Program-made: the position numbers and the translations under genes
Shown here: in pieces, positions 51,957-60,767 of the stretch
Layout: every line of letters starts with the position of its first letter
Numbering within the stretch: position 1 is the stretch's first letter
Notes under the pieces: model-generated
Seen by the model: the letters and a program-made list of their open reading frames with translations, nothing else
Told to the model about the DNA's origin: nothing
The model's database searches: none
NCBI GenBank assembly: GCA_037623315.1
Contig: JBBJJH010000002.1
Coordinates: forward strand, 124,001-188,000
From: Halanaerobiaceae bacterium ANBcell28
GTDB taxonomy: Bacteria; Bacillota; Halanaerobiia; Halanaerobiales; DTU029
Length of the DNA stretch: 64,000 nucleotides
Reading direction: 5' to 3'

Positions 51957-52859
51957 ATGCGCAAATACCTTAGTATTCTACTTGTTTTTATAATGTTTTT
52001 TGTCTTTATTGTAAACACTGAAACTGCATTAGCATTAGATAATAACTCAAACAGTGATAGTTTGATTTCTATTGCTAAGGGTGTGGCATCTCTATTACTA
52101 TTAAATACAGCATATAATTATATTGATAATCTATCTAATCGAGCAAATCGACAAGAAGAAATAATGATAGAGAATCAAAATGAAGAGAAAAGTCAGGACA
52201 TGATGTCGGAAGAAATAATTGAAGTTGAAGAGAAAGTAATAGATGTTGGTCAAGGAACACGGACAGGTTCTATTAGTAGTTCTTATAGGATAAATTCCTC
52301 TGATTTAAGTGGACAGGTGATAGTTATTGACCCAGGACATGGTGGCCATGATCCAGGAGCTGTAGGCCCCTCAGGTTTAAAAGAAAGTGATGTAGTACTG
52401 GATATTTCCTTAAAATTATATGATCTTTTAAGAGAAAATACCTCAGCTAGAGTATATCTTACAAGAGATACTGATGTATTTATCCCTCTAAGCGAACGTT
52501 CTGCAATGGCTAATCGATTAGATGCAGATATGTTTATTAGTGTACACTCAAACGCAGATCAATGGGGTAGAAGAAGAGGTATAGAGACTTATGCTCATTT
52601 TAATACATCAACAGATAGTTGGGCATTAGCCTGGTATTTGCAGGATAGCCTTGTTAGAGGATTAGGTTTACCGGATAATGGTTTAAAAGCTGATAATTTT
52701 CATGTTATTAGAGAAACGGCACACAGAAAATCTGTTTTATTAGAGGTCGGTTATATTTCTCATCCAACAGAGGAGTTGTTTTTAAGTGATTATAACAATA
52801 GGACAAGGGCTGCTCAAGCAATTTATCAAGGCTTATTAGATTATTATGCAAGTCTATGA
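51957..52859 (+). CDS. N-acetylmuramoyl-L-alanine amidase (Amidase_3, CwlD-like)
   Basis: The 300-residue protein has a signal peptide, a ~90-residue variable region, then the Amidase_3 zinc domain: 'VIDPGHGGHDPGAVG' (His), 'LKESDVVLDI' (Glu), 'MFISVHSNAD' (His) and 'SVLLEVGYISHP' (catalytic Glu). It cuts the amide link between MurNAc and the stem peptide. The context of spore genes suggests a role like CwlD in cortex modification, but vegetative autolysis is equally possible. 'ttggaaggtg' precedes the ATG. Confidence 0.92.
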   Translation: MRKYLSILLVFIMFFVFIVNTETALALDNNSNSDSLISIAKGVASLLLLNTAYNYIDNLSNRANRQEEIMIENQNEEKSQDMMSEEIIEVEEKVIDVGQGTRTGSISSSYRINSSDLSGQVIVIDPGHGGHDPGAVGPSGLKESDVVLDISLKLYDLLRENTSARVYLTRDTDVFIPLSERSAMANRLDADMFISVHSNADQWGRRRGIETYAHFNTSTDSWALAWYLQDSLVRGLGLPDNGLKADNFHVIRETAHRKSVLLEVGYISHPTEELFLSDYNNRTRAAQAIYQGLLDYYASL

Positions 52860-53015
52860 TACTCACTATAATTTTAAAAATTAATATAAAGTTTAATTGT
52901 TGAGATTTAGATGAGTCATATCTTTTTTAGAATATAACAAGTATAAGCACTTAAGAAAAAGGACTTAGTAATCTCGCTACTATAATTTTTATATTATCAA
53001 AAAAGCTTAAGTTAT

Positions 53016-54368
53016 TTAATTCTTCCAAAGTAATTTTTTGCTATTCTCGAGATATATGTTTATAATATCCATTAAATCTAAGGAGATTTTCTCATCATGT
53101 ATAATTGCGTTTGACTCATAATCAAGAAAAAAACTTCTTGTATTAAAATTTGCAGATCCTATTGATAATAATTTCTTGTCAATCAATACTATTTTAGAGT
53201 GTAGAATATTTTTTTGATAGTTAAATATATTAATTTCAGCATTTAAAAGTTTCTTGTAAAAAGATGCATTTTTCCAACTTAGTATTTTATGCTCTGTTTT
53301 TTCAGATACAATTATATTGATTTCTATTCCTTTTTTTCTAGATAGCTTTAGTGCATTATAAATATGATTATCAAATGATAAATATGGTGTAATAATATAA
53401 ATTGAATTTTTTGCTTCTCTAATTAAATCAAGATACTTATCATAAATATGATTATTCTGTCTATCGTAAGCACTACTAATAACAGTGATAGGCAGATTTT
53501 CTTCTTGATATTTGTGATTAGGGTAATATTCATCTAAGTGTATTTTTTCTTCTGTAAGGTAATACCAATCTGCTAAAAAAATTTCTTGTAAAGAATGAAC
53601 TCCTTCTCCTTTTATTTTTAACATAAGACTGTTTTTTTCATTAAAATAGTCATCACCAATATTTAAGTCACCTATATATCCAATTTTACCGTCGATAATA
53701 AATATCTTCCGATGGTTTCGATGGTTCATTCTTCCTTCAAAAAAGGAGTTAATTATACTATTAAACTCTTTTATTCTTACACCTGCATTTTTTAATTCTT
53801 CAATGTAATTTCTGCTAAGATATAGACTTCCATAAGCATCATAAATTACCCTTACTTTAATTTCTTGCTTTGCTTTCTCAATAAGTAATTCTTTTAATTC
53901 TGTACCTAAACTATGATCTCGCAGCATATATACTGATATATGTATATGATTATTAGCATTTTTAATATTTTCAAACAAATCTGCTATTATTGTTTCTTGT
54001 TGATATAGTAGTTCAGCAGTATTATTATAAGAAATTTTTTTATTAGAGAGAAAACTATCTATTTGAGAGAGAGCTAATTCACTTGAGTACTTGTTAATCT
54101 TTTTTAGATATTGCTCGTCTTGATATCTAATTTGCCAGTTTTGAATAGCAGTATAAAATAGAAAAATTATAGCTAAAATTATTAGAGCTTTAGAAATAAT
54201 TATTATGTTTTTATTTTTGAATATTTCCTGGATGATTGAAGCCATTATCAAAATAATGAATAGAAATAGAAAGTATGGGTATAAGCCAATAAGAAAAACT
54301 ACGTCTAAAATAGAAAAGATAATAATTAGAGCAATTATATTTAGTATAAAAAAAAGACTTATTTTCAT
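53016..54368 (-). CDS. Cardiolipin synthase / phospholipase D-like protein
   Basis: The 450-residue protein has three N-terminal hydrophobic segments (~1-80) and two PLD motifs: 'HRKIFIID...GDLNIGDDYF' and 'HSKIVLIDKKLLSIGSANFNTRSF'. It likely joins two phosphatidylglycerols into cardiolipin at the membrane. The ~100 residues between the membrane part and the first PLD core are Lys/Ile/Gln-rich. The upstream strand has no strong ribosome site ('gtaagggagac' is nearest). It is convergent with the amidase gene. Confidence 0.88.
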   Translation of the reverse strand: MKISLFFILNIIALIIIFSILDVVFLIGLYPYFLFLFIILIMASIIQEIFKNKNIIIISKALIILAIIFLFYTAIQNWQIRYQDEQYLKKINKYSSELALSQIDSFLSNKKISYNNTAELLYQQETIIADLFENIKNANNHIHISVYMLRDHSLGTELKELLIEKAKQEIKVRVIYDAYGSLYLSRNYIEELKNAGVRIKEFNSIINSFFEGRMNHRNHRKIFIIDGKIGYIGDLNIGDDYFNEKNSLMLKIKGEGVHSLQEIFLADWYYLTEEKIHLDEYYPNHKYQEENLPITVISSAYDRQNNHIYDKYLDLIREAKNSIYIITPYLSFDNHIYNALKLSRKKGIEINIIVSEKTEHKILSWKNASFYKKLLNAEINIFNYQKNILHSKIVLIDKKLLSIGSANFNTRSFFLDYESNAIIHDEKISLDLMDIINIYLENSKKLLWKN

Positions 54369-54640
54369 TTTGTCTCCCTTACCTTTATTGTTACTAGTAA
54401 AATAAATCTGTAGGATAAGTCATTCTATTTTAACCAGAAAGAAAGTGCTAAATACATAATAGAGAGTTTTTATTATTCAGTGGATAATATCTGGTATATA
54501 AGTTTTAAGATGTATTTATTTTTAAAAAGAATTCATATGTTTCACATATAAGTATAGAATGAATAAATTATCTTATAAGATTGAATTGAGTTTGTCTATT
54601 TATTTTCATATAGCTTTAAAAATAGAAGGAGGAAATTATA

Positions 54641-55192
54641 ATGTGGCAGTCAATGCTTTTAGCCGTATCATCTAATCTTAATGATCTAACAGTTGGTTTT
54701 TCCTATGGATTGAATGAGGGGAAAATACCCTGGAAAGGAATCGCTATTATTGCTATAATTTCAGGTCTTACTATGGCAATAGGATTATTATTGGGGACTC
54801 TACTATCTCCCTTCTTATTAGATGGAATAGAAAAATACATTAGTGCATTTGTTTTTGCGTCTTTTGGTATATGGTTTGTGTATCAAGGTCTTACAAATGA
54901 AATAAACTATAAATTTATAAAGAAGTATACCATATTATGTAAAAGAATTAGTTTGCTTTCACTTATTACTATGGGATTAGCTCTTGGCTTAGACTCAATG
55001 GCCCTTGGTTTTTCAGGTGGTTTAGGTAATTATCCTATTGTCTTAACAAGTTTATTAACTTCATTATTTAGTTTTCTTTTCCTATGCATAGGTATCCATC
55101 TAGGTTCTAAATTATCTAAGTGGTTAAGTGGATATTCTAATATTATTGCTGGAATTATATTAATTGTAATTGCTATATTGGAGCTGATTTAA
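54641..55192 (+). CDS. MntP/YtaF-like membrane protein (putative Mn efflux)
   Basis: The 183-residue, six-helix protein shows the internal duplication of the MntP/DUF204 family: 'SSNLNDLTVGFSYGL' in the first half and 'ALGLDSMALGFSGGL' in the second, with the paired Asp residues that bind the ion. Sporulation-linked members are called YtaF. 'agaaggagg' precedes the ATG. A tiny ORF begins in the same frame directly after its stop. Confidence 0.85.
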   Translation: MWQSMLLAVSSNLNDLTVGFSYGLNEGKIPWKGIAIIAIISGLTMAIGLLLGTLLSPFLLDGIEKYISAFVFASFGIWFVYQGLTNEINYKFIKKYTILCKRISLLSLITMGLALGLDSMALGFSGGLGNYPIVLTSLLTSLFSFLFLCIGIHLGSKLSKWLSGYSNIIAGIILIVIAILELI

Positions 55193-55285
55193 ATTGAAAT
55201 TTTACAAATTATGATCTCAAACTTCGCAGTTGCTATAATAGTTTTAATATACTTTTTGCTTAGCCATCTGCTGAATGAACGTTAA
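55193..55285 (+). CDS. 30-residue membrane peptide, YvrJ-like, ATT or ATG start
   Basis: Right after the pump's TAA, an in-frame ATT at 55193 stands nine bases from 'ggag' (55180-55183) and opens 30 codons; an ATG at 55211 would give 24. The product is one membrane helix ('NFAVAIIVLIYFLLSHLL') with a polar end. The layout is faintly like YvrJ family peptides. Because it lies in frame with the pump gene, stop-codon readthrough would produce a fused protein, though nothing here argues for that. Confidence 0.4.
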   Translation: MEILQIMISNFAVAIIVLIYFLLSHLLNER

Positions 55286-55560
55286 AAAAGCACCAACCCC
55301 GCATGGAAGGCTATGAATGGTTAACAAAACACTGTGGCAGCGTATCAAACTTAATTAGTTTGTTTTGTTAATGGCTAAGAAATTATCTGCCTTAATAGAT
55401 TGCTAATAATTTCTGGCATCAAGAAATTTACATTTAAAAACATGATGGCAAAGCCAATTTGTTATTATAGCCTGGAAGAGGAGTTGGGGGTAGCTTTTTT
55501 TGGTGAATGAAGTTATGGCTAAGCAGGCTTTATGATATAAATTCATCTGCGAAGTTTGAG
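55216..55560. repeat. 14-bp perfect inverted repeat bounding a 345-bp region
   Basis: 'ctcaaacttcgcag' at 55216-55229 is matched by its exact complement at 55547-55560. Between them lie an 11-bp perfect inverted repeat (ttaacaaaaca 55321-55331 with tgttttgttaa 55361-55371) and repeat copy B. The region 55286-55593 has no gene. It looks like a small mobile-element relic or a long structured RNA. Confidence 0.5.
55370..55463 (+). repeat. Dispersed intergenic repeat, copy B
   Basis: The counterpart of 7608-7706. The 9-bp stem (55378-55386 with 55406-55414) again has a 19-base loop of unrelated sequence, and the alternative 7-bp stem (55408-55414 with 55422-55428) is also kept. The tail 'ggcaaagccaatttgtt' closes the match. 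Confidence 0.6.
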
Positions 55561-55593
55561 TTATGATTAAATTAATTAAAGGATATTCTGCAT

Positions 55594-55635
55594 ATAAATA
55601 GCAAGCTCCAAATAGAAGAGGAACTTGTTATTTAT
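55594..55635 (-). terminator. Terminator of putative glycosidase gene
   Basis: 12-bp arms 'ataaatagcaag/cttgttatttat' (one G-T pair) lie downstream of the minus-strand gene. The stem sequence matches that of the 44621 terminator. Confidence 0.65.
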
Positions 55636-55645
55636 ATTTTAAATA

Positions 55646-57361
55646 TTAATTAATCTTATATTTGAATACATGATAAGTAGTAGGCTCTAATTTTATATTA
55701 AAACAGCATGTATCATTGTTTAATTGTAAACTTTGTACTTTTTCATTATTATCTAGTGAATATAATTCCACATTATTAGCTTTAATAATAAGATTGGTTT
55801 CACTTCTATGAGGAAGGAAAGATTCAATAATTAGGGTATTATTGTCATAGAGAAATAAAGCAATCTTACTATGTCCCTCAATATATATATCTTCTTTATC
55901 TAAAAACACCTGTCTAATTTTGTTAAGAACTTCTATGGGTAAATTATATAAATCAGAATAATTATCAGGTATAGTTAGGGTATAAACATTACCTAATCCA
56001 TAATGATCATGTAATAATATAGGATAACCATCTTCCTCTTTTATTGCTGTAATAATTGGCCAGGATGCATTGTTTTTATAATTTAAGACAGGGAAGCTAA
56101 TTCCTTTATGATGATCAGTATAATTTGCAAAAGCACAGACACTGGTCTCAATACCATATTGACTAGAGTGAACTTTTCTATTAGTATATTTTACAGAACT
56201 TAATTCTCTAATTCCTTTGCCTTGCATTTTTTCTACAAAGCCAGATGTCATTATAAGATCGCCGCCATTACTTAAATAATCCTTGACTTTCTTCATTATC
56301 TCAGGATCTTTACTTGAATTAGCAGTTAATAAAATACTTGCTTCTGATTTTGGAAAATATGGAACAGGTTCCAGTGGGATTCCTAACATACCAAGATAAT
56401 CATAAAGGTGGTCTTCACCATCTGCATGGTGTGGTTCATATACATAAATGCCGATAGGCTCACCTAAATTATCAGAAATATTATCCAGTCTATCTAGTTC
56501 ATGACCAAGAGCTGGTACAAAAGCAGAATTTTTCAAACCACCAAAACTAAATAGCATTAGTTCTTTTGCCTTTGAAAAGGCTGTTAAATATGCTTGTTCA
56601 AGATAATACCCTATATTATGTATGCAATCAATCCAATCAAACCAACCACCACCATTGAAACCAGGTTTGACATTTTCCATCCATCGCATTAGAGAATAAC
56701 TTGCATATCTAGGTAAATGTTGATGTGTATATTTTGTATCTCTAGTTTCTGTTCCTGTATATATAAAGTCAAAAAGCTCCGACTGCTCTTTTGTGTTATA
56801 GCCAGTTTCTTGAAAGGATTCAATCCAATTAGGGAACTTTATGATTATTTTAAGATCAGGGTTTATTTTGCGCGCAGGTTTTATAATTAGATTTTCTGAT
56901 ACTTCTTTCATGAGCTTTAATCTAAATTCTTCCCAAGTTAAATCACCTTTTTTTTCTATACAAGATGGACAAGAACAATTGCTGAAGAAAAAATCATCTA
57001 ATATAAATTCGTCAAATAAAGAAGCAGTATATTTGGAAATTTCTTTTATTTCCTGTCGCATTTTTTTCTTTGTATAACAATAAACATTTAGAAATCTTTG
57101 ACCTTCTTGATTATTTCCTGTAGTAGGTGTAATACCTCCAGCTATTTTCAATCCTTTACCTTCAAAGATACTAATAATCTTTTTCATTTCTTTTTTAGGA
57201 ATATCTACATTTGTTCTATGTGTTTCAAGATATACTTTGTCTAGTTTTAAGTATTTTTGAAAAAAATCAATATCCTTTTTTAATTCTTCTTCTTTGTTTT
57301 GATAGCTAGCTAGCGTTGTAGCGGGGCAATAAATAGCTAAATTAAAATTTTTATAATTCAT
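55646..57361 (-). CDS. Putative glycoside-hydrolase-like protein, unknown family
   Basis: The 571-residue cytoplasmic protein (no signal peptide) looks like a TIM barrel followed by a glutamine-amidotransferase-like domain, an arrangement seen in GH42-like enzymes. N-terminal part: 'VYLETHR', 'FDEFILDDFFFSNCSCPSC' (acidic pair plus Cys cluster), 'IIIKFPNW', 'YTGTETRD'. Middle: 'IGIYVYEPHHADGEDHLYDYLGMLGIPLEP', 'VKDYLSNGGDLIMTSGFV'. The C-terminus is beta-rich. The ribosome site 'aggaggg' is excellent. I do not know the family, the catalytic residues are not certain, and no sugar genes are adjacent. Confidence 0.5.
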   Translation of the reverse strand: MNYKNFNLAIYCPATTLASYQNKEEELKKDIDFFQKYLKLDKVYLETHRTNVDIPKKEMKKIISIFEGKGLKIAGGITPTTGNNQEGQRFLNVYCYTKKKMRQEIKEISKYTASLFDEFILDDFFFSNCSCPSCIEKKGDLTWEEFRLKLMKEVSENLIIKPARKINPDLKIIIKFPNWIESFQETGYNTKEQSELFDFIYTGTETRDTKYTHQHLPRYASYSLMRWMENVKPGFNGGGWFDWIDCIHNIGYYLEQAYLTAFSKAKELMLFSFGGLKNSAFVPALGHELDRLDNISDNLGEPIGIYVYEPHHADGEDHLYDYLGMLGIPLEPVPYFPKSEASILLTANSSKDPEIMKKVKDYLSNGGDLIMTSGFVEKMQGKGIRELSSVKYTNRKVHSSQYGIETSVCAFANYTDHHKGISFPVLNYKNNASWPIITAIKEEDGYPILLHDHYGLGNVYTLTIPDNYSDLYNLPIEVLNKIRQVFLDKEDIYIEGHSKIALFLYDNNTLIIESFLPHRSETNLIIKANNVELYSLDNNEKVQSLQLNNDTCCFNIKLEPTTYHVFKYKIN

Positions 57362-57694
57362 AAAATCCCTCCTGAAGATAGTGTTTTGCTAAGAATCTTA
57401 ATATTATTATAATATAAATATTTTAAAAATTCTATCTTTAATTCACTTTTTAAAATTATATTTAAGGTTTATTGAATACATAGTATAAAAAAACTGTTAA
57501 TACCAGAAATTAGGGATCTTATCTGGGAGAGTTTTATTTGACTTTGATTAATTATGAAAGAGGCTTATTTTAAAATATAGTAATAGTTTTTTAAAAATTG
57601 CATAATGTATTTACGATAGAAGTGAAATAATTAGAAGGATTCTTTTTGCTATTGTAGAAATATAATATAGAGAAAAATTTAGGGGGAATAGATA
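57362..57694. other. AT-rich divergent spacer
   Basis: 333 bases between two divergent genes. Apart from the ribosome sites at the ends ('aggaggg' on minus, 'tagggggaa' on plus) I see no clear promoter, repeat or RNA. Confidence 0.5.
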
Positions 57695-58609
57695 TTGGAA
57701 TGTGAAAAAATTTATCCGGGAATTAGAAAATCTTTTTTATTATTAGTGTTATTTTTAGTATTACATATGATAGTTAGCTATTTAGCTGCATTTTTTATAA
57801 GTATTTTTGATATTCTTGGCAAAGTATTTAGAGGAGAAGATATAGAACAATCAGTAGAGATGATAGAAGAATTTATATTAAGTAATTCAGGATATATATC
57901 TATTATTGCTTTAATAATACCTACAATTATTATTGGATTTATTATTATGACTAAACGACAAATAACTTTAAGTGATTTGCTCTTTCAAAATATAGATAAA
58001 GCAAAAATAAAGATGTTAATAATACTAACTATTACAACCTTACTTATTTTAATTTTTAATTTATATATTTCATCTTTTCTTATAATTATTTTCAACTTAA
58101 ATGAATTGTTTACTGCTGGATCAGAAGCGATTGCTTATGCTATAAGTGGACTTCAAGGATTTCTACTAGCTTTAATAGTAGCTCCTATAGCGGAGGAGAT
58201 AATTTTCAGAGGATTATTTCTAGAAGGTATAGCATCTAGGCATTCTGCTAAGAAATCTATATTTACTACAGCTTTTATGTTTTCCATTTTTCATATGAAT
58301 TTACCACAATTAATACCTTCTTTTATTTTGGGTTTGTTTTTAGGGTATGTTTATATAAAAACAAAATCTCTTATCTTATGTATTTATATACACTTTGTAA
58401 ATAATATTATCCCTTTTGTCGTTAGTCAAATAGACTTTGAAGGTGTATCGGAAGAAGTAGAAACCACACTTACTATTGGAGCAACGGACATATTTATATT
58501 TATATCTTTTACAATCTTATTATTTATTTCATTGCTTTATTTGAAGAACTATTTTGATAAGCTAGAAGATGATCCGATTAATAATAGTGGCGAAAGCCTT
58601 AATATATAA
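57695..58609 (+). CDS. CPBP family intramembrane metalloprotease
   Basis: The 304-residue membrane protein has about eight helices and the three CPBP (Abi/Rce1-like) motifs: 'EEIIFRG' (Glu-Glu-x3-Arg), 'FSIFHMN' (Phe-x3-His) and 'HFVNN' (His-x3-Asn). Family members cleave prenylated or peptide substrates within the membrane; bacterial roles include bacteriocin self-immunity. Start is TTG five bases after 'aggggga'. The C-terminus is hydrophilic. Confidence 0.88.
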   Translation: MECEKIYPGIRKSFLLLVLFLVLHMIVSYLAAFFISIFDILGKVFRGEDIEQSVEMIEEFILSNSGYISIIALIIPTIIIGFIIMTKRQITLSDLLFQNIDKAKIKMLIILTITTLLILIFNLYISSFLIIIFNLNELFTAGSEAIAYAISGLQGFLLALIVAPIAEEIIFRGLFLEGIASRHSAKKSIFTTAFMFSIFHMNLPQLIPSFILGLFLGYVYIKTKSLILCIYIHFVNNIIPFVVSQIDFEGVSEEVETTLTIGATDIFIFISFTILLFISLLYLKNYFDKLEDDPINNSGESLNI

Positions 58610-58717
58610 TATTAAATAAGCTTAATTATTAAAGAGGAGCCAATTATTAAAGACACTTTTTTTTAGAAAGATATCTAAGGAATTTAGTTTCTATTATATT
58701 TATAAGGAGTGTTGAAA

Positions 58718-59713
58718 TTGAAAGTTTTATTTATAGGAGGAACAGGGATAATTAGCCAGGCAGTTTCTAAGTTGCTTGTAGAAGAAAATATAGAATTATA
58801 TCTATTTAATCGTGGAAACAATAGTGATTTAATACCAGATGGAGCAAGGCTAATTAAAGGAAACATTAGAAATAAAGAATTAAGTTATGATATATTAAAA
58901 GACTATCAATTTGATGTTGTAGTCAATTGGATAGCTTTTAATACGGAACATATTAAAACAGATATTGAGCTTTTTAAAGATAAAATTAGACAATATATAT
59001 TTATTAGTTCTGCCTCTGCTTATCAAAAACCATTAAATAATTACCTAATTACTGAGTCAACACCTTTATGTAATCCCTATTGGGATTATTCTCAGGATAA
59101 AATTGCCTGTGAAGAATTGTTATTGCAAGAATATCGTAGTAATGGTTTTCCAGTAAGTATTGTTAGACCATCATATACTTATGGTAATACAATGATTCCA
59201 GCAGCTTTAAATAGTTGGGATTATCCCTGGTCTTTAATAGATAGAATGCGCAAGGGTAAGAAAATAATTGTTCATGGCGATGGTAGTTCTCTTTGGACAA
59301 TGACACATAATAGTGATTTTGCTCGAGGCTTTATAGGTTTGATTTCTAATGATAAAGCAATAGGGCATGCCTTTCATATTACCTCTGATGAAGTTTTGAC
59401 ATGGGATCATATATATCAGACGATTGCTCGGGCTGCTGGTGTTGAAGCTAATCTGATACATATGGCATCTGATTATATAATCTCTCATTATCCTGAAAAA
59501 AAAGGTAGCTTGTTAGGAGATAAAGCTGTTAGTGCAGTTTTTGATAATTCAAAAATAAAAAGCTTTGTTCCTGATTTTAAAGCCCGGGTTTCTTTTGCAG
59601 AAGGAATTAAAAGGACTATTAATTATTTTGAAAGTAACCCTGAGATGTGTAAAATAGATAGTGATTGGAATAAAAAAATGGATATGATGATAGAAGCATA
59701 TGAAGCAATTTGA
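58718..59713 (+). CDS. NAD-dependent epimerase/dehydratase (extended SDR)
   Basis: The 331-residue protein has the Rossmann motif 'FIGGTGIIS' at its N-terminus, 'VVVNWIAF', 'YIFISSASAYQKP' and 'YSQDKIACEELL' (Tyr-x-x-x-Lys shape), and 'SIVRPSYTYG'. It resembles atypical extended SDRs of the CSP41/mRNA-binding or isoflavone-reductase-like group. The substrate is probably a nucleotide sugar or similar. TTG start at 58718 fits 'aaggag' (58704-58709). Confidence 0.88.
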   Translation: MKVLFIGGTGIISQAVSKLLVEENIELYLFNRGNNSDLIPDGARLIKGNIRNKELSYDILKDYQFDVVVNWIAFNTEHIKTDIELFKDKIRQYIFISSASAYQKPLNNYLITESTPLCNPYWDYSQDKIACEELLLQEYRSNGFPVSIVRPSYTYGNTMIPAALNSWDYPWSLIDRMRKGKKIIVHGDGSSLWTMTHNSDFARGFIGLISNDKAIGHAFHITSDEVLTWDHIYQTIARAAGVEANLIHMASDYIISHYPEKKGSLLGDKAVSAVFDNSKIKSFVPDFKARVSFAEGIKRTINYFESNPEMCKIDSDWNKKMDMMIEAYEAI

Positions 59714-59759
59714 TGCAATAAAAAACTAAAATATTATATTCTATTATAAACTAAAATAA

Positions 59760-59790
59760 CAAAGCCATATAATTATGGGCTTTGTTTTTT
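59760..59790. terminator. Terminator between convergent genes
   Basis: 7-bp arms 'caaagcc/ggctttg' are followed by T7 on plus. On minus it can also serve the carbonic-anhydrase-like gene, though the A-run there is shorter. Confidence 0.75.
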
Positions 59791-59844
59791 TAGTCTATTT
59801 CTTTTGTAATTCTAGTGATTTAATTATTTTTCTAACTTTAAATA

Positions 59845-60363
59845 TCACTGATCTTCATTACTATTAAGATATTCCTGGGCAAAATTATAATAATGTTCTG
59901 CAGATTCTTCGATTTTCTCTGATTCTTCCTCAGTAAGTTCTCGCACAACTTTTCCTGGCATACCAACGACTAGACTGTTAGGTGGTATTACTTTATTCTC
60001 TGTAATTAATGCATTAGCACCTATAATAGAACCTTTTCCAATAAGAGCTCCATTAAGAATAGTAGCTCCCATACCTATCAAACAATTATCTTCTATTGTA
60101 CATCCATGTAGAATAACACCATGTCCAACAGTTACATTCTTTCCAATTTTTAAGGGTTTATCAAAGTCAACATGTAATGATGAATTCTCTTGAATATTTG
60201 ATTTTTCTCCAATTTCAACCTGATTTATATCACCTCGGATAACTGCATTAAACCAAATGTTAGCTCCTTTTTTAATAATTACATCACCTATAATCTGTGT
60301 ACCAGCTGCAGTAAAAACATCTTCAGAAATTTGTGCTTCCTTATCTTTGTATTTATGTAACAT
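59845..60363 (-). CDS. Gamma-carbonic anhydrase family protein (hexapeptide repeat)
   Basis: The 172-residue left-handed beta-helix protein has repeated hexapeptides ('IGDVIIKKGANIWFNAVIRGD') and the three His ligands in 'SSLHVDFD' and 'VTVGHGVILHGC'. It belongs to the YrdA/PaaY group; CO2 hydration activity is possible but not universal. The C-terminal helix is normal for the family. 'gggggtagg' precedes the ATG. Confidence 0.93.
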   Translation of the reverse strand: MLHKYKDKEAQISEDVFTAAGTQIIGDVIIKKGANIWFNAVIRGDINQVEIGEKSNIQENSSLHVDFDKPLKIGKNVTVGHGVILHGCTIEDNCLIGMGATILNGALIGKGSIIGANALITENKVIPPNSLVVGMPGKVVRELTEEESEKIEESAEHYYNFAQEYLNSNEDQ

Positions 60364-60473
60364 AAGACCTACCCCCTATTTTAGATTAATTCCATAATTT
60401 TATATATTTTTAGTTGAGATTATTTATTTAATAATTCTATATAAATTTCATTTATCCTTTTTTAAAATTCTTA

Positions 60474-60502
60474 TTGATATATCTTAGAAGATATGTTATA
60501 CT
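60474..60502 (+). promoter_or_regulatory. Promoter of rib operon
   Basis: TTGATA (60474-60479), a 17-base spacer and TATACT (60497-60502) lie about 45 bases before the FMN riboswitch. Confidence 0.7.
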
Positions 60503-60547
60503 TATAATGCTTAAAATTAATAGATAAAATTAAATACTTTTAAGAAT

Positions 60548-60654
60548 ACTAACGAGGATGGGTGAAAATCCCTACCGGTGGTAAAGTCCACAAGCCGTAA
60601 TGGTTGATCTGGTGTAATTCCAGAACCGACAGTAAAGTCTGGAAGGGAGTTAGT
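60548..60654 (+). promoter_or_regulatory. FMN riboswitch (RFN element)
   Basis: The conserved RFN blocks are complete: 'gaggatgggtgaaaatccc', 'taccggtggtaaagtccac', 'gatctggtgtaattcc', 'gaaccgacagtaaagtctgg'. The closing stem actaac/gttagt is at the ends. FMN binding should favour the terminator that follows and shut off the rib genes. Confidence 0.97.
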
Positions 60655-60710
60655 GATTTAAGACATTTCACTGTAAATTTGATTTGTCTTATACATAATT
60701 ATGCACTTAT

Positions 60711-60738
60711 ACCCTTCCTTTTTTTGGAAGGGTTTTTT
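60711..60738 (+). terminator. FMN riboswitch-controlled terminator
   Basis: 8-bp arms 'acccttcc/ggaagggt' with a T-loop are followed by T6, 30 bases before ribD. Confidence 0.9.
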
Positions 60739-60767
60739 GATATATAAATAAGAGGGAGGTATTATAT

